Assembly (NCBI GenBank): GCA_023417655.1 | Contig: JAEZFD010000013.1 | Location: 1-64,000, forward strand | Direction of reading: 5' to 3' | Length of the DNA: 64,000 bases | Source of the DNA: Planctomycetota bacterium | Lineage (GTDB): Bacteria > Planctomycetota > Planctomycetia > Planctomycetales > Planctomycetaceae | Part shown: piece by piece, positions 27,813 to 36,260 of the stretch | Layout: each line of letters opens with the position of its first letter | Position numbering within the stretch: the stretch's first letter is position 1 | Made by a program: the position numbers and the translations under genes | Notes under the pieces: generated by a model | Database searches by the model: none | What the model was told of the DNA's origin: nothing | The model's input: the letters and a program-made list of their open reading frames with translations, nothing else

Positions 27813-28967
27813 TTGGCATCTGCAAAAAAGAAATCGAAAAAAGTTCGAGTCGCGTTTCATAAGAATCGGGGCAAACGCGCACGGGCGAATGACCTCACAC
27901 GGCAGACAGACGGAGATCTCGACTCGACGGCGGATCTGTCGAACAACGAGCGAGTGAGCGGAAAAGGAGACCTCACTCGTTTTCGAACTGTTGTCACCAC
28001 CGAAGACAGTGACGTGCAACGTGCCGTGGATGAAGAGTCGACCGTCTCCGGACGAGTCCTGATGGCCGTCGGCTCAAATCAGTGCCGCGTCCAGCTGGAA
28101 GACGGGCAGGTTACACTCTGCACCGTGCGACGGATTGTCCGCACCATGTCTCGCGATACCCGCAGCGCGGTTGTCGCAGGAGACCGCGTCCGGGTGATGC
28201 TTGAAAACGACGGTCGCGGAGTCATCGAACGGGTGGAACCGCGAACTGCGACGTTGAGCCGCGGAGTTCGGAATCGAGCCCACATCATTGTGGCGAACGT
28301 CGACCAGACCGTGATCGTCTCTTCTGTCGCCGAACCCCATATCAAACTCGGACTGATCGACCGCTTTCTGTGTAGTGCCCAGAAAGGGAAAACGCGGGGA
28401 ATCGTCTGCATCAACAAGATTGACCTCTGTCCGCGCGCCGCACTTCAACCGGTCGTCGGCCAATATGCTCGACTGGGATATCCCGTCATCCTGACAGACG
28501 CACTGACAGGTGAAGGTCTGCCTCAACTCCGGCGACTGCTTGCTGGGCGGGAGACCGTTTTCACTGGCCAGAGCGGCGTCGGAAAGTCATCCCTTTTGAA
28601 TGCATTGCAGCCGGGGCTCGGCCGTCGTACCGGAGAGGTGAGCCAGGAAACCAGTAAGGGGCGGCACACCACCCGAACGACAGAACTGATTCGGCTCGAC
28701 TGCGGCGGCTGGGTTGTCGACACACCAGGCATCCGGTCCCTGCAGCTTTGGGACATCGTCAAAGAAGAACTGGAAGGACTGTTCATCGAGTTCAGTCCGT
28801 TCGTTTCCCGCTGCAAGTTTCCGGACTGCACGCATATCCACGAACAGCAATGCGGAATCAAGCAGGCCGTCGACAACGGCTGGATTTCGCCGCTACGGTA
28901 CGACAGCTACGTTCGCATCTGGAACGGCGAAGACGAAGTCTGGCTGCCGCCACCAGACAGCGAATAA
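27813..28967 (+). CDS. rsgA: Ribosome small-subunit-dependent GTPase RsgA
   Basis: RsgA is a circularly permuted GTPase that helps finish 30S subunit assembly. After a Lys/Arg-rich N terminus (KKKSKKVRVAFHKNRGKRARANDLT) comes an OB-fold domain (about residues 75-150). The GTPase motifs are permuted: G4 CINKIDLC, G1 GQSGVGKSSLLN, G2-like RHTTRT, and G3 VDTPGIRSLQLW. The C-terminal zinc site is CKFPDC...H...C (KFPDCTHIHEQQCGIK). The start is a TTG at 27813: the upstream frame is closed by a TGA at 27798, and the N terminus then fits the family. It is followed by a bidirectional hairpin at 29035-29063. Confidence 0.93.
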   Translation: MASAKKKSKKVRVAFHKNRGKRARANDLTRQTDGDLDSTADLSNNERVSGKGDLTRFRTVVTTEDSDVQRAVDEESTVSGRVLMAVGSNQCRVQLEDGQVTLCTVRRIVRTMSRDTRSAVVAGDRVRVMLENDGRGVIERVEPRTATLSRGVRNRAHIIVANVDQTVIVSSVAEPHIKLGLIDRFLCSAQKGKTRGIVCINKIDLCPRAALQPVVGQYARLGYPVILTDALTGEGLPQLRRLLAGRETVFTGQSGVGKSSLLNALQPGLGRRTGEVSQETSKGRHTTRTTELIRLDCGGWVVDTPGIRSLQLWDIVKEELEGLFIEFSPFVSRCKFPDCTHIHEQQCGIKQAVDNGWISPLRYDSYVRIWNGEDEVWLPPPDSE

Positions 28968-29034
28968 CGTAATGCTAGCCGGGAGCTTCGCTTCACCTTC
29001 TCCCCGGCAGACGTGATGATCTACGACGAAATGC

Positions 29035-29063
29035 AAAAAGCCACCTGCAAGTGCAGGTGGCTT
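29035..29063 (-). terminator. Bidirectional hairpin, strong terminator on the minus strand
   Basis: A perfect 11-bp stem (AAGCCACCTGC with GCAGGTGGCTT, 4-base loop). The minus strand has TTTTT after it, so it should end the regulator gene; rsgA transcripts probably also stop here. Confidence 0.88.
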
Positions 29064-29132
29064 CTCTCACATCACATCAGTTCTCTCTCAAGCAGGGGAG
29101 GCAAAAGGTCGAGCCCGTTGGGCTCCGGTGCC

Positions 29133-30500
29133 TTAAGCCACCCGTTCTTCCTTGCGGTTTGAACCTGGGCCGCCGCGTGGTGGGTAGCCGTACTCGCGGA
29201 GCTTGCCGGACAGGGTTCGAATTCCGATCTTCAGGGCCTTGGCCGTCAGTTCGCGGTTGCCGCCGAACCGGTTGAAAGTGGCCTCGATCAGCTTGCGTTC
29301 CATTTCCCGCAGAGTCAGACCAGGATCTTCGGTCGACTCGTTGTTCTGCTCAAGCCACGGCTCGATTTCTGCCCCGGAGATCACTGGTGAATTGGTCAGC
29401 GAACAGCAGCGGGCGATCACGTTTTCCAGTTCGCGGGCGTTGCCGGGCCAGCTGTAAGTCATCAGGCGAGCCATGGCCTCGTCTGACAGACGGCGGATCG
29501 GCTGACCTTCGCGAACTGAACACTGCTGCAGGAAGTGCTCGGCGAGAACCGGGATGTCGTCCATCCGGTGGCGAAGTGGCTTGACCAGAATCGTCTGTCG
29601 TTCGAGCACTCGTAACAGCTGCGGTGAGAACTTGTCCTGCAGACACAGCTCACGCAGGTTGGATGACGTGGTCGCAATGATGCGTGCCTGCAGCGGAACA
29701 TAGTTTCCAGCGTGCGGGTAGGCATTGTTCAGGATAATTTCAGCCAGCTGGTGCTGCTGGGCAATCGTCAGGGCTTCGATTTCTTCGAAGACCAGAGTTC
29801 CAGAGGCCGCTGATGAGAATCGACCTTCCGTGGTGCTGTCGCCGAGAAGTTCCTTCTCAACAACTGAGCTGGTCAAAAGGCTGCAGCGAATGGTCAGGAA
29901 TGGCATCCCTGGGCCGCTACGGGTCAGGTGAATCGCACGAGCGACTTCACTCTTCCCGGAGCCTGATTCTCCGCAGACCAGAACCGGCTGATCGTGATCA
30001 GCAGCGGCGTGAATCTGTGAGCGAAGGTCACGGGTTCCTTCGCTGACACCGACCAGACCGTCGAACATCCGGCCTTCCAGCTTCTGCCGGAGCTGGATGT
30101 TTTCGCTGATCAGTGATGCACGGGCAACGCATGAGAACAGTGCGCGGCCAATACGATCTGGTGTCAGTGGTGGATCCAGCACGTCGCAGGAAGCACTGCG
30201 AGGTGGTGTCAGTCGCTGCCCGATGGATGGCAGCAGAATGAACTGGGTTGGCTTTTCTGCCCGACGAACTTCGAGATCCAGCGATTCGATTTCGGCTGTT
30301 GACTCAGGCTCGTCAATGACAGCGGCGGCGATGGTTTCGGCCAGCAGAATCGAACGCATTTCGGCGATCGATCCCACGGAAGTACAGTCGTATCCGGCCC
30401 GGCGAATGGCCAGTTCCAGATGCTGTCTTGACGCCTCGCTTTTCGCACAGGCGACGACCTTGCCAGTCGGTCGAATCGTGGCTGGGGGTGTTAAGGACAT
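29133..30500 (-). CDS. AAA+ regulator of sigma54-activator type, lacking GAFTGA
   Basis: The 455-aa protein has an N-terminal receiver-like domain (about residues 13-130), an AAA+ domain (145-380) and a Fis-type helix-turn-helix at the end (about 410-445, FGGNRELTAKALKIGIRTL). Walker A is GESGSGKS (177-184) and the Arg-finger region WPGNARELENVI is present. The GAFTGA loop that touches sigma54 is absent: LLGDSTTEGRFSSAASG replaces the usual sequence. Walker B reads LVFEE instead of LxLDE. The receiver is degenerate, with only one clear Asp (VIDEP). It probably controls promoters without sigma54, as TyrR-type proteins do. ATG 30500, with AGGAAC before it, is preferred over 30779. Confidence 0.85.
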   Translation of the reverse strand: MSLTPPATIRPTGKVVACAKSEASRQHLELAIRRAGYDCTSVGSIAEMRSILLAETIAAAVIDEPESTAEIESLDLEVRRAEKPTQFILLPSIGQRLTPPRSASCDVLDPPLTPDRIGRALFSCVARASLISENIQLRQKLEGRMFDGLVGVSEGTRDLRSQIHAAADHDQPVLVCGESGSGKSEVARAIHLTRSGPGMPFLTIRCSLLTSSVVEKELLGDSTTEGRFSSAASGTLVFEEIEALTIAQQHQLAEIILNNAYPHAGNYVPLQARIIATTSSNLRELCLQDKFSPQLLRVLERQTILVKPLRHRMDDIPVLAEHFLQQCSVREGQPIRRLSDEAMARLMTYSWPGNARELENVIARCCSLTNSPVISGAEIEPWLEQNNESTEDPGLTLREMERKLIEATFNRFGGNRELTAKALKIGIRTLSGKLREYGYPPRGGPGSNRKEERVA

Positions 30501-31299
30501 GAGGTTCCTGCCGAAGGCCCAGACGCGCAGAATCCGATCCCGATGACTTGAGAGAGGAGTCATCCACGGATCCCGTTTGCCAAGGCAAGGGGTGAGTGAG
30601 ACGAGGAAGTGACGTGAGAAAAAATCGAAGTCGTTGACGACACAAAGTCTGCATTCGATGAGAGATTTGCCTGAGCTCGAGCGAGTCAGACAGTCGTTTG
30701 CAGGTTCGAGTTGTAACGTTTGGGAAGTGACTTTCAGGAAGGTGGCGGAGTGATATCTCGACCGGCAGAAAAGTGTCAACGGGGCTTCGTATGATTTTCA
30801 AAAAAGTCAGAACTGCTTGGTAAAAGATTCAAGAGTCAGGCGATGAGCGTCGCTGATATCTTTGATTTCCCCACCGGCTTTCCTCATGTGACTGCACTCA
30901 TTTGCCTCCTTCTCTCAGAAGAAGTCATGAGGGTCTTATCAGAGAAAAGACTGGCTCTCACGAAGGATGAGATGAGCCATCCTGTTCCTCCGTGGACATA
31001 CGATTTCGTGCCTTTCCACTCTCTCCTGCGAGTGCAGTCTGGATTCACCTCGATTCCGTCCCCGAGAAGGCACCAATTCGATGATCGGCAGAAGCTGCCG
31101 ACATTTTTGAACGCAGTGTGCAGAAGCTGATTGCCCGAGACAGCGGAATGGCGTCTGTTCCATCGCGAGATCAAATTACCAGATCCGGTTCCGATCTAAA
31201 TCGATGTCTCCTTATCTGGGATCGCACGAGTCCGGTTCTGTATGATCACCCTGCTTCGCTGCCTCTCGGCAAGGACTTCAACAGATTGGAGGAAGTGAG
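30501..31299. other. Long intergenic region (about 800 bases)
   Basis: It should hold the promoter of the regulator (left) and of the secreted protein (right). Overlapping ORFs of 74-96 codons occur on both strands around 30840-31175, but none has a signal, motif or good ribosome site. GGAGGAAGTGAG right before 31300 is a strong ribosome site for the next gene. Otherwise I see nothing. Confidence 0.45.
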
Positions 31300-31746
31300 A
31301 TGTCCTCTCGATTCATTTCAGTGACTCTGTGTTCCGTCCTGTTTCTCTTCGCTCTGCTCCCTGCCGTTGCGCAAGAGCCGTCGCAACCCAACGCCACGAC
31401 CGCGGCCCCTGTCCGGATTCGACCGGAAGAAGCTCGTCAACACGTCGGGCGACTTGTCGAAGTGACATTTGTGGTCAAAAAGACGAAGTACAACCCGATG
31501 CGGAATCTGGTCTATCTCGACTCGATGACCGACTGGAAGGACCCACGGAATCTGGGAGTCATGCTCACCTCAGAGGGATTGGCGGATCTCAAACAGAACC
31601 GGCACATCGATTCCCCAGTCGACTTCTACCGAGACAAGAAAATTCGCGCCGTCGGAACAATCACGATCGAAGAAGACAATCCGTTTCTGAAAGTCATCAA
31701 GAGCGATCAGATCGAACTGGTAAAGAGTTCAGAACAAACCCAATAA
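31300..31746 (+). CDS. Small secreted protein, OB-like
   Basis: The 148-aa protein has a signal peptide (residues 1-25, cleavage after VAQ or near it) and a mature part of about 120 residues. The pattern IRPEEARQHVGRLVEVTFVVKKTKYN...VYLDS...FYRDKKIRAVGTITIEEDNPFLKVIKSDQIELV resembles the single-strand-binding-like OB fold found in many periplasmic proteins (the EAxxHVGxxxxVxGxV theme). The ligand is unknown. GGAGGAAGTGAG directly before the ATG is one of the strongest ribosome sites in the window. No operon partner is evident. Confidence 0.8.
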   Translation: MSSRFISVTLCSVLFLFALLPAVAQEPSQPNATTAAPVRIRPEEARQHVGRLVEVTFVVKKTKYNPMRNLVYLDSMTDWKDPRNLGVMLTSEGLADLKQNRHIDSPVDFYRDKKIRAVGTITIEEDNPFLKVIKSDQIELVKSSEQTQ

Positions 31747-31865
31747 ACCGCTCCTGACTCTGGATCGCTCCGTGTTGTCCAGGAATTTCGCGGTGTTTCC
31801 TCTCTCGGTGAACCCGTTCCTGTGAACCCGGGTCTGCGACGATAAGCACACAGAAAGCAGAACTC

Positions 31866-32396
31866 ATGACCGCATCCGCTTCCTCAATCAATCCCGTCTA
31901 CTCGATCATGGCCGACGACGCTTCATTGACGCCGGCTCAGATCATCGCGGAACTCGAACGGGGAATCGACCTTCTGAGAAACGCCGTCGCAGACATGACC
32001 GCTGAACAGGTCCGGGCACGCCCCATCGCCGGCAAATGGAGTTCACTGGAAGTTGTCTGCCATCTGGTGGATTGTGATCAGTTTGCAGCCGACCGAATCA
32101 AGCGAACGATTGCTCTGGAACGTCCGCTGCATCTGGGAGTTGATCCGACCACCTATAACACGGCCCTCAATTATCAGGAGGCCGATCTTGAACAGGAATT
32201 ACAGCTGTTCGAACTGAATCGTCGCCATCTGGCCGCGATGCTGAAGCGGCTGCCAGACACGATCTGGTCACGGCCTTCGGTCCATTCTGAAACCGGACTG
32301 GTGACGGTTCGCCAACTCCTGCTGCACCCAATCCGCCATCTGGAGCACCACATTCCGTTTCTGCTGGAAAAACGGCAGGCGTTGGGATTGCTCTGA
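31866..32396 (+). CDS. DinB-like (DinB_2) protein
   Basis: The 176-aa protein matches the DinB/YfiT four-helix family. The pattern ELERGIDLLRNAVADMT...RPIAGKWSSLEVVCHLVDCDQFAADRIKRT is typical, and a second His pair occurs near the end (LLHPIRHLEHHIPFLL). His residues at the CHLVD, LLHP and EHH positions can form the metal site of the family. Members include metal-dependent hydrolases and bacillithiol- or mycothiol-dependent transferases; the substrate here is unknown. The start at 31866 has a weak ribosome site; an internal Met 14 residues later (31908) is possible. The gene converges with the RidA gene. Confidence 0.85.
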   Translation: MTASASSINPVYSIMADDASLTPAQIIAELERGIDLLRNAVADMTAEQVRARPIAGKWSSLEVVCHLVDCDQFAADRIKRTIALERPLHLGVDPTTYNTALNYQEADLEQELQLFELNRRHLAAMLKRLPDTIWSRPSVHSETGLVTVRQLLLHPIRHLEHHIPFLLEKRQALGLL

Positions 32397-32417
32397 TTTC
32401 CGCATTGCTGACAAGAA

Positions 32418-32795
32418 TCAGAGAGTCGCGGAATCCGATGGGTCGCGTTTCAGTGCGGCTGTGACCACAAGTTCGACTCGATATTCCGGAGACGCAAGCT
32501 GCGCGTGAACGCATGCGCGGGATGGAGCATGGCCTTCCGGCACCCAGGCATCCCATTGGCGATTGAATTCCTCCAAATCCTCAGGGTACGGCAGGTAGAC
32601 CATGACCTGCAGCATTCGAGAGGGCGCACTGCCAATCGATATGAGCGTCTGCGTGGTTTGTTGCATCACCTGCATAAACTGTCCCGCGGGCGGGAGGCTC
32701 GGGTTCTCCGGCACTTCAACGAAGTAGGCGACACCGCCATGACAGACCACATCAGACCAGCGACGGTGTACCCCGTGGCGAATAATTTGAGTCAC
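32418..32795 (-). CDS. RidA/YjgF-family protein
   Basis: The 125-aa protein matches the RidA family, which in its best-studied members hydrolyses reactive enamine/imine intermediates. Matches are GVAYFVEVPENPSLPPAGQFMQVMQQTTQTL and the later segment MLQVMVYLPYPEDLEEFNRQWDAWVP, then SRACVHAQLASPEYRVELVVTA, where Arg in SRACV corresponds to the active-site arginine that binds the carboxylate. The first strand is VTQIIRHGVHRRWSDVVCHGG, so GTG 32795 is chosen; the open frame extends to 32915 but those 40 residues do not fit the family. It is upstream of and convergent to the DinB gene. Confidence 0.8.
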   Translation of the reverse strand: MTQIIRHGVHRRWSDVVCHGGVAYFVEVPENPSLPPAGQFMQVMQQTTQTLISIGSAPSRMLQVMVYLPYPEDLEEFNRQWDAWVPEGHAPSRACVHAQLASPEYRVELVVTAALKRDPSDSATL

Positions 32796-32911
32796 GCGAT
32801 CCGATCCATCTCTACAAGTGCCGATTGAGCAACGAAGCCTGGCTGTTGCCCCGCAGAATGATGTCACTGCGTTTGACCATGATAAACGCTGACAGCCGCG
32901 TTTGCATTCCC

Positions 32912-34375
32912 TCACCGAGCCGCGTCACTCACTTTCGCTTCTGCCACATTCTTGACGTGGTTCAGCACCCGTCCGTGAATGCGATGAATAATGAACTGGG
33001 TCCACAGCTTCCAGTAAGGACGGGGATAGATCTCCAGTTCATACCAGGTCGTCCCGGTGAGTAGAACGTTCCCATTGGGCAGCTGTGTCAGACGAATCTC
33101 GCCCCGATTGCTCTTCAGCGCGTGATCGAGATGCGGTGGATGAATGTGGCGATAGGGTGTCATCTCAACCATCGGATGAGGCTGTTCACTCACATCGAAT
33201 GCCAGATGGCGCGGGGCGTCCCAGACGGTGATTGGCTCGACGAAGCTTCCTGTCGAGAAGATGCAATGTCGTATCGCCCCGACTCCGGTCCCCTCGATCT
33301 TCGCTTTGATGGGATAGGCAATGCCCGACGTGAAGAGCCAGTCCCGCGGCTCCGGGATGTCGGGGAACTCAATAAACGTGTCCCAGACGACCTCCATCGG
33401 CGCAGCGATCTCCACTGAAGTGACATTCACAATTTCCTCACGCGGGCGAGGTAGCGCGTCGACTCCCAGCAGTCCGGGGGCAAGCAGCAACAGAAAAGAT
33501 GTGCGAGAGTCGTCGTTCCGATATTCGTCGACGAGGATCTTGCCGACGACACCCCCCAACATTCCTAAGGGAATTGCCAGCGGTGCCGCCATCGCCAGAC
33601 AAATCGCCCCTTCGATTGCAAAGCCGAGAAGTCCGAACCAGGCGAACAGGACAGTCACAAGGCCGATGAACACACTTTCCAGATAACCTGTTTTCGGGTG
33701 ACGCTCATTGACAATCATTCCGGCAATGAGACTAGAGAGAAATGGGTAACCCGCGAACACTGACCATGCGAGGGCATCGCCAGAATAGGACAGAAGGGTG
33801 ACGACAAACGTCAGACATATTGCGCCCGTCAGGACACCAATCATCATCGCGGACAGCTTCGAAATTTGATTTGCGTCCTCAGTCGCGATGAACTGACTCC
33901 GTTTTAAACCTAACGCAGGAGCGATCGCCAATAGGAACACGATAACCAGATTTACAACCGGGATCAGAACAACAATCCCGATCAAAGGAGAGCCGCCTGC
34001 ATTGACGGCACGACGGGCACTGAGAGAAATTGCGGCCCAGCTCCAGAGGAATCCCCAGAAAGCAGAAACCACTTGCAGCAGCGTCACTTCCCATGAGTGC
34101 TCGAATGGTTCCGGTTGTTGGATCCGCTCACTGAACGCGGGGCTGAAGATGTGCCAAAGGGTGAGGTCGCTTCCATAGAGCCCCCATCCGACGAGTGCAT
34201 CCATACCGTATTTCACGACGATAAGAATCACGCCGACAACGAAAAATGTTTTCTGACTCACCGGCTGTCGGAAACCAAAGATGAACCCCAGCCAGCCGCG
34301 CAGTCCGCGAGTCGGTTTGGATTCCGGCGCCGATTCCACGATATCAGTCGGAGGAGATTCCTCTGGATGCTGCAT
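32912..34375 (-). CDS. Polytopic membrane protein fused to an SRPBCC domain
   Basis: The 487-aa protein has about seven predicted membrane segments in residues 40-300 (for example FFVVGVILIVVKYG, LIGIVVLIPVVNLVIVFLLAIAP, IPLGMLGGVVGKILV). A soluble C-terminal domain (about 320-470) starts with VNVTSVEIAAPMEVVWDTFIEF and continues with the SRPBCC/START pattern (a ligand-binding helix-grip fold), ending near PYWKLWTQFIIHRIHGRVLNHVK. That pairing is unusual. The domain may sense or carry a hydrophobic ligand at the membrane. The reading frame opens at a GTG at 34381 but ATG 34375 is preferred. The gene ends 116 bases upstream of the RidA start. Confidence 0.75.
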   Translation of the reverse strand: MQHPEESPPTDIVESAPESKPTRGLRGWLGFIFGFRQPVSQKTFFVVGVILIVVKYGMDALVGWGLYGSDLTLWHIFSPAFSERIQQPEPFEHSWEVTLLQVVSAFWGFLWSWAAISLSARRAVNAGGSPLIGIVVLIPVVNLVIVFLLAIAPALGLKRSQFIATEDANQISKLSAMMIGVLTGAICLTFVVTLLSYSGDALAWSVFAGYPFLSSLIAGMIVNERHPKTGYLESVFIGLVTVLFAWFGLLGFAIEGAICLAMAAPLAIPLGMLGGVVGKILVDEYRNDDSRTSFLLLLAPGLLGVDALPRPREEIVNVTSVEIAAPMEVVWDTFIEFPDIPEPRDWLFTSGIAYPIKAKIEGTGVGAIRHCIFSTGSFVEPITVWDAPRHLAFDVSEQPHPMVEMTPYRHIHPPHLDHALKSNRGEIRLTQLPNGNVLLTGTTWYELEIYPRPYWKLWTQFIIHRIHGRVLNHVKNVAEAKVSDAAR

Positions 34376-34535
34376 TCTCACTATCCCTCAGCAACAGACT
34401 GCCGGAGCGCGGTTCTTCACCCGAATCCTTGAAGTGATCGATCCAAGAGCCAGAGCCTGAAGCATCGTAGCAGGTTCAGATTCGATTCCGATGATGGCGC
34501 AGATTCAGATGCGGCTATTGCAGCGATATCCCAAC

Positions 34536-34577
34536 AAAAAACCCCGGGATTACCCGTTTCCAGGCAATCTCGGGGTA
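34536..34577 (-). terminator. Terminator after the FAD-Rieske gene
   Basis: An 11-bp stem (34542-34552 and 34567-34577, one wobble pair) with a 14-base loop is followed on the minus strand by six T residues, 42 bases after the stop of the Rieske gene. Confidence 0.88.
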
Positions 34578-34618
34578 CACAGGAATCGCATGACGCGTTT
34601 CCAGTCTGGCAGTGATTA

Positions 34619-36148
34619 TCAGTGTGTGATTTTCTCTGACTTCGGATGGAATGCCTCGAGCGGTTTCTCTGCCGGCCCACTGATGACGTCCCCCTCCATG
34701 CTGAAGCGGGAGCCATGGCATGGGCAGTCCCATGTCTTTTCCGCATCATTCCAGCGGACGAGGCAGCCCATGTGAGTGCATTTTGCCGAGCATTGATGCA
34801 ACGTCCCGTCATCATCCCGGGCACAGGCCACAGTTTCTCCGTCGATCTTCAGCACTTTGCCTGTACCAGCCGCCAGTGCGCGTGGATCTTCGCGATCGAC
34901 CGGGGTCAGCAGGTCTTTGATGAAGTAGAACGGATAGTCCAGATTCTCCGTGAGGTAACGCCATGTTCCGCCCAACACCTTGCTGCGGGAGACTCCGAAC
35001 AGGTCTCCCCAAGGACTCTTCCGTCCCAAGGCAAAGTCATTTGCCATCGTCGCCGCCACGACGCCGAATGTCAGACCATTTCCTGCGTAGCCGGTCGCGA
35101 TGAACTGGTTCTCCGCGATCTCTCCAATATATGGGAGTCCGTCATTCGTTTCGATCACCTGGCCTGACCAGTTATAGTCAGGCATCGCACCCGGGATGAT
35201 GTGATGCAGGATGTCGGTGAGCTCATCGAAGCAGCTGACAGGATGCGACTTCTGTCCTGTTTTGTGATCGGCTCCACCGAGAATCGCCCGGGTTGTCCCT
35301 GAACTGGTCTCAATGCGGAGATAACGATAAGGATCCCGAGTATCCCAAAAGAGGGCATCAGGAATCTGCGCTTCCGAAATCGGAGCTGCAATGACATAGG
35401 TTGAATACGGAGTCAATCGCGTCTGGAAAGCGGCTGCGACGGCAGGGTTCGCCTTTCCAGAAAGGGGAACGTGGGTCGCAATGACGACTTTATTGGCCTT
35501 CAGCGAAATTCCGTTCGCGATGACAGTCGGCTGCTCCCCTGAGATCTCGCTGACCTCTGAATTTTCGAAGACGTCCGAACCATTACCGGGGATCTTCTCC
35601 GCTAGCCCGGTGACAAACTTGACCGGATGGAATCGAGCTTGATTGGGAATCCCGACAGCGGGACGTCCGAAGAGGGGAGCACGGGGAACAAAATAGGTGT
35701 CAAATCCCTGATCGCGGGTATAGACCGCGTCCCGTTCAATATAGAACTCGTCCTTCGTGTCCCCCAGGAAATCACCGAGCAGGAATGCTGGAATCCTCTG
35801 GAAGTCACAGTCAATCTTCTGCTGATTGACGATCCATTCGATCAGCTCGATCGCCGCTGCCCCGGCCTTCCAGGTGAGTGTCGCAGCATCATCTCCAAAG
35901 GCGCTGACGAGAGAATTGAACCGCCGATCAGTCACCATTGTCAGGTGTGCTGATGTGTGCCCCGTCTCTCCGCCGGCGATTTTCCCCTTCTCCAAAAGGC
36001 AGACTCTCAGGCCTGACATTTTGAGAAAATAGGCTGAGGTAACACCAGTGATGCCGCCGCCGACAACAATGACGTCGTATTCCCGAGAGGATTCGACCGA
36101 GGGATAGGCGCTTTCGTGCTCCGTCAGCCAGAGGGATTGAGTAGACAT
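34619..36148 (-). CDS. FAD-dependent oxidoreductase with Rieske domain
   Basis: The 509-aa protein joins a DAO-type flavin oxidase (residues 24-395) with a C-terminal Rieske domain (about 420-505). The dinucleotide motif is VVGGGITGVTSAYFLKMSG, and the FAD C-terminal segment is IGEIAENQFIATGYAGNGLTFG. The 2Fe-2S ligands are visible as CTHMGC (Cys and His) and CPCHGSRF (Cys and His). The same architecture is known in a family of bacterial putative amine or sarcosine oxidoreductases; the substrate is not established. AGGAG six bases before ATG 36148 supports the start. There is no signal peptide, so it acts in the cytoplasm. Confidence 0.9.
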   Translation of the reverse strand: MSTQSLWLTEHESAYPSVESSREYDVIVVGGGITGVTSAYFLKMSGLRVCLLEKGKIAGGETGHTSAHLTMVTDRRFNSLVSAFGDDAATLTWKAGAAAIELIEWIVNQQKIDCDFQRIPAFLLGDFLGDTKDEFYIERDAVYTRDQGFDTYFVPRAPLFGRPAVGIPNQARFHPVKFVTGLAEKIPGNGSDVFENSEVSEISGEQPTVIANGISLKANKVVIATHVPLSGKANPAVAAAFQTRLTPYSTYVIAAPISEAQIPDALFWDTRDPYRYLRIETSSGTTRAILGGADHKTGQKSHPVSCFDELTDILHHIIPGAMPDYNWSGQVIETNDGLPYIGEIAENQFIATGYAGNGLTFGVVAATMANDFALGRKSPWGDLFGVSRSKVLGGTWRYLTENLDYPFYFIKDLLTPVDREDPRALAAGTGKVLKIDGETVACARDDDGTLHQCSAKCTHMGCLVRWNDAEKTWDCPCHGSRFSMEGDVISGPAEKPLEAFHPKSEKITH

Positions 36149-36260
36149 GTGCGACTCCTGTGTAGGCTCATCGATGAGATCACACAGGAGACGTGCAACT
36201 TAGATACCATGAGACGTGAACTCCCGTCCTCAACTACTCTGAGGACTGTTAGTTTCGCCA

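Noticed and set aside
30843..31130. A 95-codon frame in the long intergenic region
   Set aside because: No ribosome site, no motif, and an equally long frame lies on the other strand.
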